Of a stretch of 64,000 nt of DNA, positions 47,895-62,371 are shown in pieces. This stretch comes from Anthopleura xanthogrammica. Lineage: Eukaryota; Cnidaria; Anthozoa; Actiniaria; Actiniidae. The stretch spans positions 5,211,620 to 5,275,619 of the forward strand of contig OZ025220.1 in NCBI GenBank assembly GCA_964019055.1, read 5' to 3'. A program made the position numbers and the translations under genes. The notes beneath the pieces were generated by a model. The model saw nothing but the letters and a program-made list of their open reading frames with translations. It did not search any database and was not told the origin of the DNA. The number at the start of each line of letters is the position of its first letter. The first letter of the stretch is position 1.

Positions 47895-49289
47895 CTAGTG
47901 TACACGACATGGATTGGATAGGCGCATCAGAATAGGAATGTAAACGAGATGGATAGAATAAGCCTATCAGAATAGGAATGTGTATGAGATGGATTGGATG
48001 GACGTATCAGAATAGGAATGTACGCGAGATAGATTGGAAGGGCCTATCAGAATAGGAATATTAATGTACACGAGATGGATTGGATGGGCCTATCAGAATA
48101 GGAATATTAATATACACGAGATGGATTGGATGGGCCTATCAAAATAGGAATATTAATGTACACGAGATGGATTGGATGGGCCTATCAGAATAGGAATATT
48201 AATGTACACGAGATGGATTGGATGGGCCTATCAGAATAGGAATATTAATGTACACGAGATGGATTGGATGGGTGTATCAGAATAAGTATGTACACGAGAT
48301 GGATTGGATGGGCCTATCAGAATAAGAATGTACACAAGATGGATTGGATAGGTGTATCAGAATAAGAATGTACACCAGATGGATTGGATGGGTGTATCAG
48401 AATAAGTATGTACACGAGATGGATTGGATGGGTGTATCAGAATAAGAATGTACACGAGATAGATTGGATGGGCCTATCAGAATAAGAATGTACACGAGAT
48501 GGATTGGATGGGCCTATCACAATAGGAATATTAATGTACACGAGATGGATTGGATGGGCCTATCAGAATAGGAATATTAATGTACACGAGATGGATTGGA
48601 TGGGTGTATCAGAATAAGTATGTACACGAGATGGATTGGATGGGCCTATCAGAATAAGAATGTACACAAGATGGATTGGATAGGTGTATCAGAATAAGAA
48701 TGTACACGAGATGGATTGGATGGGTGTATCAGAATAAGTATGTACACGAGATGGATTGGATGGGTGTATCAGAATAAGAATGTACACGAGATAGATTGGA
48801 TGGGTGCATCAGAATAAGAATGTACACGAGATAGATTGGATGGGCCTATCAGAATAAGAATGTACACGAGATGGATTGGATGGGCCTATCACAATAGGAA
48901 TATTAATGTACACGAGATGGATTGGATGGGCCTATCAGAATAGGAATATTAATGTACACGAGATGGATTGGATGGGTGTATCAGAATAAGTATGTACACG
49001 AGATGGATTGGATGGGCCTATCAGAATAAGAATGTACACAAGATGGATTGGATAGGTGTATCAGAATAAGAATGTACACGAGATGGATTGGATGGGTGTA
49101 TCAGAATAAGAATGTACAAGAGATGGATTGGATGGGTGCATCAGAATAAGAATGTACAAGAGATGGATTGGATGGGTGCATCAGAATAAGAATGTACAAG
49201 AGATGGATTGGATGGGTATATGAGAATAAGAATGTACACGAGATGGATTGGATGGGTGTATCAGAATAAAAATGTACACGAGATGGATT
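47895..49289 (+). repeat. Unit 4 40/46-bp array
   Basis: 1395 bp, the same length as in units 3, 6 and 7. Confidence 0.95.
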
Positions 49290-50258
49290 CGAACTTTTGT
49301 AGGCAGAATTGATTTATTTCGCATTGAATTAAACTCGGTACTAAATTTACTACGTTTAGTTAACGGGCAACTGCAAATATATAAGGGGGGACTTACCTAT
49401 TTACCAGCCACTGTTGCTAAAGAAAGGATTTAAATCTCTAAAAGGTTTTTTATTATTTTACTTTAAACAATATTTAATACATGACCCAAAATGCATTTCG
49501 GTCTTGGAATGTACTATTCAGTATGCAGTACTAGGCATTCAACGTTTTTTTGAAATAGCTGTATATATATATTATTTTAGCAATATCTGGTAGCCTAGGA
49601 TCAGTTATAATCAAGAACTAGAGGGAAAACCTTTTTCTCGTCCATCCATATATATCTTTAGGTCGTAAAATATCCCTCAGTTCTATGATCGTGTACATGT
49701 TCAAAGTAAACAAAAATCACTTCTATGTCTTGCTTTAGTTTGATGCAATTTGTTAAACATAAAGCCTTGAAGTATCGGATATTAATAAATAATTTTTATA
49801 TTTTTTTTCACTTTTTTTAGACCTAAAAAATTTTTCTTGCGCTTTTCGAATTGGAAGTCTCAGGTTTTGTAGATTGAATTATTTTTATTTATTTATTAAC
49901 CAGGACCATACTTCCAGACATCGAGTGCTGAAGCATCGTATGGACTTACGGCTAGGCTGGAGATTTCGGCCCCAACACCGCTATCCCGGGAGGACCTTAC
50001 TGACTGATCAGGAAGCTCGTCCGAAGCCTAAGGGAGAGATTAGTTGGCCCCTAGACCGTAGATGATTAACCCCTTGCTATGACCAGCACACCTAGTATGT
50101 CTCTTGTGTCGCTAATCGTTTTGCTGCTATGGTTATTTCTTTCCATGTGGGATGTATTATAAAAAATGCAGCCGCAACTTATACAGAGATCAGCTAGCGG
50201 CAAAAATCAGAACTGAGTTTTTATTGTCTTATTTAATAAAATGCTTTGACAGGACGCA
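49290..50258 (+). repeat. Unit 5 left module
   Basis: Cassette at 49880-50091. It starts with the AATTGATTT variant also seen in units 2 and 8. Confidence 0.85.
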
Positions 50259-50857
50259 GGATATGATTGGATCCTCCAGGATATGATTGGATACTCCAGG
50301 ATATGATTGGATCCTCTAGGATATGATTGGATCCTCCAGGATATGATTGGATCCTCCAGGATACGATTGGATCCTCCAGGATACGATTGGATCCTCCAGG
50401 ATACGATTGGATCCTCCAGGATTCGATTGGATCCTCCAGGATATGATTGGATCCTCCAGGATATGATTGGATCCTCCAGGATATGATTGGATATTCCAGG
50501 ATACGATTGGATCCTCCAGGATATGATTGGATCCTCCAGGATATGATTGGATCCTCCAGGATACGATTGGATCCTCCAGGATATGATTGGATCCTCCAGG
50601 ATATGATTGGATATTCCAGGATATGATTGGATATTACAGGATGTGATTGGATATTCCAGGATGTGATTGGATAGTCCAGGATATGATTGGATCCTCCAGG
50701 ATGTGATTGGATAGTCCAGGATATGACTGGATCCTCACAGAATACGATAGGATACTCCTTGATAGGATTGGATCCTCCAGAATATGATTGGATCCTCCAG
50801 AATATGATTGGATCCTCCAGAATATGATTGGATCCTCCAGGATATGATTGGATACTC
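50259..50857. repeat. Unit 5 20-bp satellite (no insertion)
   Basis: 599 bp with the monomer order of units 1 and 2 (one private GGATTCGATT). The insertion-free type lies between insertion-bearing units 4 and 6. Confidence 0.95.
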
Positions 50858-52379
50858 AGTCACCCCAAGGAGACCCTCTTACAACCTGACCATGCATATT
50901 AATATAATCAATAGAAGCCAAAGTTTCACGCTATCTTGTTAGTAATTACACAGAGCCTTGAAGGTCACTTGTGAGTGAAATGCAAATCAAAACCGTACAC
51001 TCTGGGTCTCTTGCAATTTGTTTGGTTTGTTTTGTTTTCACTGCTAATAATAACTCCTAAGATATACGCATGCGCGTGCTTAGTGTGCTTTTGCATATCT
51101 CACATGATAACAGACAACTGCTTCCTGTCAAAGGATTTTTAGGGATAAGATAATAAAAAGTTGCGAGTTCTGATTTTTATCCCTAGCTGATCAGTGCCTA
51201 CATCGAGAATGGTTTTTGAATACACGTCCCACATGGAAAGAAGTAGCCATAGCGGGAAAACCATCAAAGACACTAGCGGCATTTTGGGTGTGCTGGTCAT
51301 AGCAAGGGGTTAATCATCTACGGTCTAGGGGCCGACTAACCTCTCCCTTAGGCTTCGGCCGAGCTTCCTGATCAGTCAGTAATGTCCTCCCGGGATAGCG
51401 GTGTTGGGGTCGAAATCTCCAGCCTAGCCGTAAGTCCATACGATGCTTCAGCAATCGATGTCTGGAAGTATGGTCCTGGTTAATAAATCAATAAAAACAA
51501 ATCAATTCACAATACGTGAGACTTCCAATTCGAAAAGCACAAGAAAAATCCTAAAGGCGCGTCTTGCTTCTAGTAGTTTTTTTTTTTTGACCATACTAGC
51601 AGTTTTTTCAATGCCCGTTATAAATTCACTGACGTCTTGCCAAAGACTTTCGAAAGTGCGATTTTAAGAGGCATTTGCGACATATTTATTGCATTAAAAG
51701 TATGACAATTTTGCACATTCTGGCTATGAAAAAGAAGAGAAAATACCTTACTGATATAATTCAATCTACAAAACGTGAGCCTTCCGATTCGAAAAGGACA
51801 AGAAAAATCCTAACTGCGCGTTTTTCTGACCATACTTGCAGTTTTTTCGATGCCCGTTATAAAAACACTGACTTCTTGCCAAAGTTTCTTGAACGCATGA
51901 TTTAAATGCTGATATCAAGCAGATTTGTAGTGATTGTTGGACATACACTGCGTTTCAAAAAGTAGACTACAAGATTAAGGGAAATTTGAATATTATTGAG
52001 CAAAACCCTGCTCATAAGGGTACCAGACCGAAATACGGTATGTTTTGATACACCCATTAACAAAAGAGTGAAACTCTATCAGAGAATACAATACAATAGC
52101 TCCTTTTCTGATACGTTCTTCCAATCTGTTTCAGATACATTCCAAAACTTTTTACCTTACTTCTAAATGTGAATTTCAATTCTTTTTCTTTAACCCGAAA
52201 TTAACACAGTTCAATAAAGATTGTAATACCGCTTTTCATCATCTTCATACTTCACTGATAGAGTTTCCCTGTGTTAATTTAGGGTTAAAGAAAAAGAATT
52301 GAAAATTCACATTTAGAAGTAAGGTAAAAAGTTTTGGAATGTATCTCAAACAGATTGGAAGAACGTATCAGAAAAGGAA
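50858..52379 (+). repeat. Unit 5 right module (mosaic)
   Basis: Cassette at 51288-51501, with its tail interrupted (AATAAATCAATAAAAAC). The proximal markers (CCTTGAAGG, CTAATAATAAC) are of the unit 1/2 type. The distal block (CTAACTGCGCG, TACCTTACTG) is of the unit 4/6 type. Confidence 0.88.
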
Positions 52380-53620
52380 CTAGTGTACACGACATGGATT
52401 GGATAGGCGCATCAGAATAGGAATGTAAACGAGATGGATAGAATAAGCCTATCAGAATAGGAATGTGTATGAGATGGATTGGATGGACGTATCAGAATAG
52501 GAATGTACGCGAGATAGATTGGAAGGGCCTATCAGAATAGGAATATTAATGTACACGAGATGGATTGGATGGGCCTATCAGAATAGGAATATTAATATAC
52601 ACGAGATGGATTGGATGGGCCTATCAAAATAGGAATATTAATGTACACGAGATGGATTGGATGGGCCTATCAGAATAGGAATATTAATGTACACGAGATG
52701 GATTGGATGGGCCTATCAGAATAGGAATATTAATGTACACGAGATGGATTGGATGGGCCTATCAGAATAGGAATATTAATGTACACGAGATGGATTGGAT
52801 GGGTGTATCAGAATAAGAATGTACACGAGATGGATTGGATGGGCCTATCACAATAGGAATATTAATGTACACGAGATGGATTGGATGGGCCTATCAGAAT
52901 AGGAATATTAATGTACACGAGATGGATTGGATGGGTGTATCAGAATAAGTATGTACACGAGATGGATTGGATGGGCCTATCAGAATAAGAATGTACACAA
53001 GATGGATTGGATAGGTGTATCAGAATAAGAATGTACACGAGATGGATTGGATGGGTGTATCAGAATAAGTATGTACACGAGATGGATTGGATGGGTGTAT
53101 CAGAATAAGAATGTACACGAGATAGATTGGATGGGTGCATCAGAATAAGAATGTACACGAGATTGATTGGATGGGCCTATCAGAATAAGAATGTACACGA
53201 GATGGATTGGATGGGCCTATCACAATAGGAATATTAATGTACACGAGATGGATTGGATGGGCCTATCAGAATAGGAATATTAATGTACACGAGATGGATT
53301 GGATGGGTGTATCAGAATAAGTATGTACACGAGGTGGATTGGATGGGCCTATCAGAATAAGAATGTACACAAGATGGATTGGATAGGTGTATCAGAATAA
53401 GAATGTACACGAGATGGATTGGATGGGTGTATCAGAATAAGAATGTACAAGAGATGGATTGGATGGGTGCATCAGAATAAGAATGTACAAGAGATGGATT
53501 GGATGGGTGCATCAGAATAAGAATGTACAAGAGATGGATTGGATGGGTATATGAGAATAAGAATGTACACGAGATGGATTGGATGGGTGTATCAGAATAA
53601 AAATGTACACGAGATGGATT
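52380..53620 (+). repeat. Unit 5 40/46-bp array
   Basis: 1241 bp, about 154 bp shorter than the neighbours, with part of one higher-order block missing near 52.8 kb. Confidence 0.95.
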
Positions 53621-54589
53621 CGAACTTTTGTAGGCAGAAGTGATTTATTTCGCATTGAATTAAACTCGGTACTAAATTTACTACGTTTAGTTAACGGGCA
53701 ACTGCAAATATATAAGGGGGGACTTACCTATTTACCAGCCACTGTTGCTAAAGAAAGGATTTAAATCTCTAAAAGGTTTTTTATTATTTTACTTTAAACA
53801 ATATTTAATACATGACCCAAAATGCATTTCGGTCTTGGAATGTACTATTCAGTATGCAGTACTAGGCATTCAACGTTTTTTTGAAATAGCTGTATATATA
53901 TATTATTTTAGCAATATCTGGTAGCCTAGGATCAGTTATAATCAAGAACTAGAGGGAAAACCTTTTTCTCGTCCATCCATATATATCTTTAGGTCGTAAA
54001 ATATCCCTCAGTTCTATGATCGTGTACATGTTCAAAGTAAACAAAAATCACTTCTATGTCTTGCTTTAGTTTGATGCAATTTGTTAAACATAAAGCCTTG
54101 AAGTATCGGATATTAATAAATAATTTTTATATTTTTTTTCACTTTTTTTAGACCTAAAAAATTTTTCTTGCGCTTTTCGAATTGGAAGTCTCAGGTTTTG
54201 TAGATTGAATTATTTTTATTTATTTATTAACCAGGACCATACTTCCAGACATCGAGTGCTGAAGCATCGTATGGACTTACGGCTAGGCTGGAGATTTCGG
54301 CCCCAACACCGCTATCCCGGGAGGACCTTACTGACTGATCAGGAAGCTCGTCCGAAGCCTAAGGGAGAGATTAGTTGGCCCCTAGACCGTAGATGATTAA
54401 CCCCTTGCTATGACCAGCACACCTAGTATGTCTCTTGTGTCGCTAATCGTTTTGCTGCTATGGTTATTTCTTTCCATGTGGGATGTATTATAAAAAATGC
54501 AGCCGCAACTTATACAGAGATCAGCTAGCGGCAAAAATCAGAACTGAGTTTTTATTGTCTTATTTAATAAAATGCTTTGACAGGACGCA
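53621..54589 (+). repeat. Unit 6 left module
   Basis: Cassette at 54211-54422. Same parts and length as the other left modules. Confidence 0.85.
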
Positions 54590-55775
54590 GGATATGATTG
54601 GATCCTCCAGGATATGATTGGATACTCCAGGATATGATTGGATCCTCTAGGATATGATTGGATCCTCCAGGATATGATTGGATCCTCCAGGATACGATTG
54701 AATCCTCCAGGATATGATTGGATATTCCAGGATATGATTGGATACTCCAGGATATGATTGGATATTCCAGGATATGATTGGATATTCCAGGATAGGATTG
54801 GATACTCCAGGATAGGATTGGATCCTCCAGGATAGGATTGGATCCTCCAGGATATGATTGGATCCTCCAGGATATTTAGTAAATAAACCCCTCCTGGCGG
54901 CTGGGATATCGGCTGATAATGTCCGAGGATGAGAAATGGTCCGAAAAAAGAACATTTGGCCGAGAAGCGAAGCTTCGAGGGCAAATGTGATATTTTGAGG
55001 ACCATTTCTCATCCAAGGACATTATCAGCCGATATTCCAGTGAGCCAGAGGGGGTTTATTTATTTTATAACCCAACGACTTCACTGAAATGAATTCAGCA
55101 AACTGCATCGACTCGTCATCTCCAGAGTTTTCCAAAAATAATTCTCTCTGGTCTCCAAGCTAGATATAAAAACAATTATTTTGGTAAATGAAAGCTGTTT
55201 GACATTGAACTATTCTATTGTTTGACATTTGTTGTCGAATTCTTTGTTGGTTTTTAGTAGTTTATAAAAACAATTTCGAAAACAAAACAAAAACTTCATT
55301 CACGAAACATGGATGCTTACCATTGAAGACATTTACAGTATATTTTGTTGATTTTTTCGTGTTTCCTGCCGTAGTTTTCTCAAACAGTCTTTGTATTTTA
55401 CTCTCACTTGTTTGTAAAAAGCGAGTTTCTTTGTTTTCCGTGTTTTTTCTTTTCTTTTTTAACGTTTTTACCTTCTGCTGGACGAATATCACTTCGGACG
55501 GGGGATATCGCCCGATACCCGTCCTGCACGTGACCCATTTGAACCAATGACAGCGCGCGAAAATTCATCGTTGGGTTATAAGAATGGATATTCCAGGATA
55601 TGATTGGATCCTCCAGGATTAGATTGGATAGTCCAGGATATGACTGGATCCTCACAGAATACGATAGGATACTCCTTGATAGGATTGGATCCTCCAGGAT
55701 ATGATTGGATCCTCCAGAATATGATTGGATCCTCCAGAATATGATTGGATCCTCCAGGATATGATTGGATACTCA
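54590..55775. repeat. Unit 6 20-bp satellite, split by an insertion
   Basis: Left part 54590-54875, right part 55582-55775. The right part ends with a CCAGGATATG monomer, as in the insertion-free units. Confidence 0.95.
54876..55581 (+). mobile_element. 706-bp insertion, unit 6
   Basis: Same ends and site as the other three copies. A private change, TTTTCCAAAAATAA, lies near 55127. TCAAACAGTC is shared with unit 4. Confidence 0.85.
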
Positions 55776-57300
55776 GTCACCCCAAGGAGACCCTCTTACA
55801 ACCTGACCATGCATATTAATATAATCAATAGAAGCCAAAGTTTCACGCTATCTTGTTAGTAATTACACAGAGCCCTGAAGGTCACTTGTGAGTGAAATGC
55901 AAATCAAAACCGTACACTCTGGGTCTCTTGCAATTTGTTTGGTTTGTTTTGTTTTCACTGCTAATAATAACTCCTAAGATATACGCATGCGCGTGCTTAG
56001 TGTGCTTTTGCATATCTCACATGATAACAGACAACTGCTTCCTGTCAAAGGATTTTTAGGGATAAGATAATAAAAAGTTGCGAGTTCTAATTTTTATCCC
56101 TAGTTGATCAGTGCCTACATCGAAAATGGTTTTTGAATACACGTCCCACATGGAAAGAAGTAACCATAGCGGGAAAACCATCAAAGACACTAGCGGCATT
56201 TTGGGTGTGCTGGTCATAGCAAGGGGTTAATCATCTACGGTCTAGGGGCCGACTAACCTCTCCCTTAGGCTTCGGCCGAGCTTCCTGATCAGTCAGTAAT
56301 GTCCTCCCGGGATAGCGGTGTTGGGGTCGAAATCTCCAGCCTAGCCGTAAGTCCATACGATGCTTCAGCAATCGATGTCTGGAAGTATGGTCCTGGTTAA
56401 TAAATAAATAAATAAAAACAAATCAATTCACAATACGTGAGACTTCCGATTCGAAAAGCACAAGAAAAATCCTAAAGGCGCGTTTTGCTTCTAGTAGATT
56501 TTTTTTTCTGACCATACTAGCAGTTTTTTCAATGCCCGTTATAAATTCCCTGACGTCTTGCCAAAGACTTTCGAAAGTGCGATTTTAAGAGGCATTTGCG
56601 ACATATTTATTGCATTAAAAGTATGACAATTTTGCACATTCTGGCTATGAAAAAGAAGAGAAAATACCTTACTGATATAATTCAATCTACAAAACGTGAG
56701 CCTTCCGATTCGAAAAGGACAAGAAAAATCCTAACTGCGCGTTTTTCTGACCATACTTGCAGTTTTTTCGATGCCCGTTATAAAAACACTGACTTCTTGC
56801 CAAAGTTTCTTGAACGCATGATTTAAATGCTGATATCAAGCAGATTTGTAGTGATTGTTGGACATACACTGCGTTTCAAAAAGTAGACTACAAGATTAAG
56901 GGAAATTTGAATATTATTGAGCAAAACCCTGCTTATAAGGGTACCAGACCGAAATACGGTATGTTTTGATACACCCATTAACAAAAGAGTGAAACTCTAT
57001 CAGAGAATACAATACAATAGCTCCTTTTCTGATACGTTCTTCCAATCTGTTTCAGATACATTCCAAAACTTTTTACCTTACTTCTAAATGTGAATTTCAA
57101 TTCTTTTTCTTTAACCCGAAATTAACACAGTTCAATAAAGATTGTAATACCGCTTTTCATCATCTTCATACTTCACTGATAGAGTTTCCCTGTGTTAATT
57201 TAGGGTTAAAGAAAAAGAATTGAAAATTCACATTTAGAAGTAAGGTAAAAAGTTTTGGAATGTATCTCAAACAGATTGGAAGAACGTATCAGAAAAGGAA
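55776..57300 (+). repeat. Unit 6 right module (mosaic)
   Basis: Cassette at 56205-56421 with one extra AATA in the tail. CCCTGAAGG is of the unit 3/4 type but CTAATAATAA, about 90 bp further on, is of the unit 1/2/5 type, which places a switch between about 55875 and 55962. Confidence 0.88.
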
Positions 57301-58695
57301 CTAGTGTACACGACATGGATTGGATAGGCGCATCAGAATAGGAATGTAAACGAGATGGATAGAATAAGCCTATCAGAATAGGAATGTGTATGAGATGGAT
57401 TGGATGGACGTATCAGAATAGGAATGTACGCGAGATAGATTGGAAGGGCCTATCAGAATAGGAATATTAATGTACACGAGATGGATTGGATGGGCCTATC
57501 AGAATAGGAATATTAATATACACGAGATGGATTGGATGGGCCTATCAAAATAGGAATAAGAATGTACACGAGATGGATTGGATGGGCCTATCAGAATAGG
57601 AATATTAATGTACACGAGATGGATTGGATGGGCCTATCAGAATAGGAATATTAATGTACACGAGATGGATTGGATGGGTGTATCAGAATAAGTATGTACA
57701 CGAGATGGATTGGATGGGCCTATCAGAATAAGAATGTACACAAGATGGATTGGATAGGTGTATCAGAATAAGAATGTACACCAGATGGATTGGATGGGTG
57801 TATCAGAATAAGTATGTACACGAGATGGATTGGATGGGTGTATCAGAATAAGAATGTACACGAGATAGATTGGATGGGCCTATCAGAATAAGAATGTACA
57901 CGAGATGGATTGGATGGGCCTATCACAATAGGAATATTAATGTACACGAGATGGATTGGATGGGCCTATCAGAATAGGAATATTAATGTACACGAGATGG
58001 ATTGGATGGGTGTATCAGAATAAGTATGTACACGAGATGGATTGGATGGGCCTATCAGAATAAGAATGTACACAAGATGGATTGGATAGGTGTATCAGAA
58101 TAAGAATGTACACGAGATGGATTGGATGGGTGTATCAGAATAAGTATGTACACGAGATGGATTGGATGGGTGTATCAGAATAAGAATGTACACGAGATAG
58201 ATTGGATGGGTGCATCAGAATAAGAATGTACACGAGATAGATTGGATGGGCCTATCAGAATAAGAATGTACACGAGATGGATTGGATGGGCCTATCACAA
58301 TAGGAATATTAATGTACACGAGATGGATTGGATGGGCCTATCAGAATAGGAATATTAATGTACACGAGATGGATTGGATGGGTGTATCAGAATAAGTATG
58401 TACACGAGATGGATTGGATGGGCCTATCAGAATAAGAATGTACACAAGATGGATTGGATAGGTGTATCAGAATAAGAATGTACACGAGATGGATTGGATG
58501 GGTGTATCAGAATAAGAATGTACAAGAAATGGATTGGATGGGTGCATCAGAATAAGAATGTACAAGAGATGGATTGGATGGGTGCATCAGAATAAGAATG
58601 TACAAGAGATGGATTGGATGGGTATATGAGAATAAGAATGTACACGAGATGGATTGGATGGGTGTATCAGAATAAAAATGTACACGAGATGGATT
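57301..58695 (+). repeat. Unit 6 40/46-bp array
   Basis: 1395 bp. A private GTACAAGAAATGG monomer occurs near 58521. Confidence 0.95.
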
Positions 58696-59663
58696 CGAAC
58701 TTTTGTAGGCAGAAGTGATTTATTTCGCATTGAATTAAACTCAGTACTAAATTTACTACGTTTAGTTAACGGGCAACTGCAAATATATAAGGGGGGACTT
58801 ACCTATTTACCAGCCACTGTTGCTAAAGAAAGGATTTAAATCTCTAAAAGGTTTTTTATTATTTTACTTTAAACAATATTTAATACATGACCCAAAATGC
58901 ATTTCGGTCTTGGAATGTACTATTCAGTATGCAGTACTAGGCATTCAACGTTTTTTTGAAATAGCTGTATATATATATTATTTTAGCAATATCTGGTAGC
59001 CTAGGATCAGTTATAATCAAGAACTAGAGGGAAAACCTTTTTCTCGTCCATCCATATATATCTTTAGGTCGTAAAATATCCCTCAGTTCTATGATCGTGT
59101 ACATGTTCAAAGTAAACAAAAATCACTTCTATGTCTTGCTTTAGTTTGATGCAATTTGTTAAACATAAAGCCTTGAAGTATCGGATATTAATAAATAATT
59201 TTTATATTTTTTTTCACTTTTTTTAGACCTAAAAAATTTTTCTTGCGCTTTTCGAATTGGAAGTCTCAGGTTTTGTAGATTGAATTATTTTTATTTATTT
59301 ATTAACCAGGACCATACTTCCAGACATCGAGTGCTGAAGCATCGTATGGACTTACGGCTAGGCTGGAGATTTCGGCCCCAACACCGCTATCCCGGGAGGA
59401 CCTTACTGACTGATCAGGAAGCTCGTCCGAAGCCTAAGGGAGAGATTAGTTGGCCCCTAGACCGTAGATGATTAACCCCTTGCTATGACCAGCACACCTA
59501 GTATGTCTCTTGTGTCGCTAATCGTTTTGCTGCTATGGTTATTTCTTTCCATGTGGGATGTATTATAAAAAATGCAGCCGCAACTTATACAGAGATCAGC
59601 TAGCGGCAAAAATCAGAACTGAGTTTTTATTGTCTTATTTAATAAAATGCTTTGACAGGACGC
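58696..59663 (+). repeat. Unit 7 left module
   Basis: Cassette at 59286-59497. It shares ACTCAGTACT with unit 3. Confidence 0.85.
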
Positions 59664-60850
59664 AGGATATGATTGGATCCTCCAGGATATGATTGGATAC
59701 TCCAGGATATGATTGGATCCTCTAGGATATGATTGGATCCTCCAGGATATGATTGGATCCTCCAGGATACGATTGAATCCTCCAGGATATGATTGGATAT
59801 TCCAGGATATGATTGGATACTCCAGGATATGATTGGATATTCCAGGATATGATTGGATATTCCAGGATAGGATTGGATACTCCAGGATAGGATTGGATCC
59901 TCCAGGATAGGATTGGATCCTCCAGGATAGGATTGGATCCTCCAGGATATTTAGTAAATAAACCCCTCCTGGCGGCTGGGATATCGGCTGATAATGTCCG
60001 AGGATGAGAAATGGTCCGAAAAAAGAACATTTGGCCGAGAAGCGAAGCTTCGAGGGCAAATGTGATATTTTGAGGACCATTTCTCATCCAAGGACATTAT
60101 CAGCCGATATTCCAGTGAGCCAGAGGGGGTTTATTTATTTTATAACCCAACGACTTCACTGAAATGAATTCAGCAAACTGCATCGACTCGTCATCTCCAG
60201 AGTTTTCAAAAAATAATTCTCTCTGGTCTCCAAGCTAGATATAAAAACAATTATTTTGGTAAATGAAAGCTGTTTGACATTGAACTATTCTATTGTTTGA
60301 CATTTGTTGTCGAATTCTTTGTTGGTTTTTAGTAGTTTATAAAAACAATTTCGAAAACAAAACAAAAACTTCATTCACGAAACATGGATGCTTACCATTG
60401 AAGACATTTACAGTATATTTTGTTGATTTTTTCGTGTTTCCTGCCGTAGTTTTCTCAACCAGTCTTTGTATTTTACTCTCACTTGTTTGTAAAAAGCGAG
60501 TTTCTTTGTTTTCCGTGTTTTTTCTTTTCTTTTTTAACGTTTTTACCTTCTGCTGGACGAATATCACTTCGGACGGGGGATATCGCCCGATACCCGTCCT
60601 GCACGTGACCCATTTGAACCAATGACAGCGCGCGAAAATTCATCGTTGGGTTATAAGAATGGATATTCCAGGATATGATTGGATCCTCCAGGATGTGATT
60701 GGATAGTCCAGGATATGACTGGATCCTCACAGAATACGATAGGATACTCCTTGATAGGATTGGATCCTCCAGAATATGATTGGATCCTCCAGAATATGAT
60801 TGGATCCTCCAGAATATGATTGGATCCTCCAGGATATGATTGGATACTCA
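59664..60850. repeat. Unit 7 20-bp satellite, split by an insertion
   Basis: Left part 59664-59950, right part 60657-60850. The right part has GGATGTGATTGGATAGTCC, as in insertion-free units, where units 3, 4 and 6 have GGATTAGATTGG. This indicates a switch within ~40 bp of the insertion. Confidence 0.95.
59951..60656 (+). mobile_element. 706-bp insertion, unit 7
   Basis: Same ends and site as the other copies. TCAACCAGTC is shared with unit 3. Confidence 0.85.
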
Positions 60851-62371
60851 GTCACCCCAAGGAGACCCTCTTACAACCTGACCATGCATATTAATATAAT
60901 CAATAGAAGCCAAAGTTTCACGCTATCTTGTTAGTAATTACACAGAGCCTTGAAGGTCACTTGTGAGTGAAATGCAAATCAAAACCGTACACTCTGGGTC
61001 TCTTGCAATTTGTTTGGTTTGTTTTGTTTTCACTGCTAATAATAACTCCTAAGATATACGCATGCGCGTGCTTAGTGTGCTTTTGCATATCTCACATGAT
61101 AACAGACAACTGCTTCCTGTCAAAGGATTTTTAGGGATAAGATAATAAAAAGTTGCGAGTTCTGATTTTTATCCCTAGCTGATCAGTGCCTACATCGAGA
61201 ATGGTTTTTGAATACACGTCCCACATGGAAAGAAGTAGCCATAGCGGGAAAACCATCAAAGACACTAGCGGCATTTTGGGTGTGCTGGTCATAGCAAGGG
61301 GTTAATCATCTACGGTCTAGGGGCCGACTAACCTCTCCCTTAGGCTTCGGCCGAGCTTCCTGATCAGTCAGTAATGTCCTCCCGGGATAGCGGTGTTGGG
61401 GTCGAAATCTCCAGCCTAGCCGTAAGTCCATACGATGCTTCAGCAATCGATGTCTGGAAGTATGGTCCTGGTTAATAAATAAATAAAAACAATTCAATCT
61501 ACAAAACCTGAGACTTCCGATTCGAAAAGCACAAGAAAAATCCTAAAGGCGCGTTTTGCTTCTAGTAGATTTTTTTTTCTGACCATACTAGCAGTTTTTT
61601 CAATGCCCGTTATAAATTCCCTGACGTCTTGCCAAAGACTTTCGAAAGTGCGATTTTAAGAGGCATTTGCGACATATTTATTGCATTAAAAGTATGACAA
61701 TTTTGCACATTCTGGCTATGAAAAAGAAGAGAAAATACCTTACTGATATAATTCAATCTACAAAACGTGAGCCTTCCGATTCGAAAAGGACAAGAAAAAT
61801 CCTAAAGGCGCTTTTTTCTGACCATACTTGCAGTCTTTTGGATGCCCGTTATAAAAACACTGACTTCTTGCCAAAGTTTCTTGAACGCATGATTTAAATG
61901 CTGATATCAAGCAGATTTGTAGTGATTGTTGGACATACACTGCGTTTCAAAAAGTAGACTACAAGATTAAGGGAAATTTGAATATTATTGAGCAAAACCC
62001 TGCTTATAAGGGTACCAGACCGAAATACGGTATGTTTTGATACACCCATTAACAAAAGAGTGAAACTCTATCAGAGAATACAATACAATAGCTCCTTTTC
62101 TGATACGTTCTTCCAATCTGTTTCAGATACATTCCAAAACTTTTTACCTTACTTCTAAATGTGAATTTCAATTCTTTTTCTTTAACCCGAAATTAACACA
62201 GTTCAATAAAGATTGTAATACCGCTTTTCATCATCTTCATACTTCACTGATAGAGTTTCCCTGTGTTAATTTAGGGTTAAAGAAAAAGAATTGAAAATTC
62301 ACATTTAGAAGTAAGGTAAAAAGTTTTGGAATGTATCTCAAACAGATTGGAAGAACGTATCAGAAAAGGAA
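60851..62371 (+). repeat. Unit 7 right module
   Basis: Cassette at 61280-61490, followed by AATTCAATCTACAAAACC as at left arms rather than the usual AATTCACAATACG. CTAAAGGCGC in the duplicated block matches the founder type. Confidence 0.88.
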
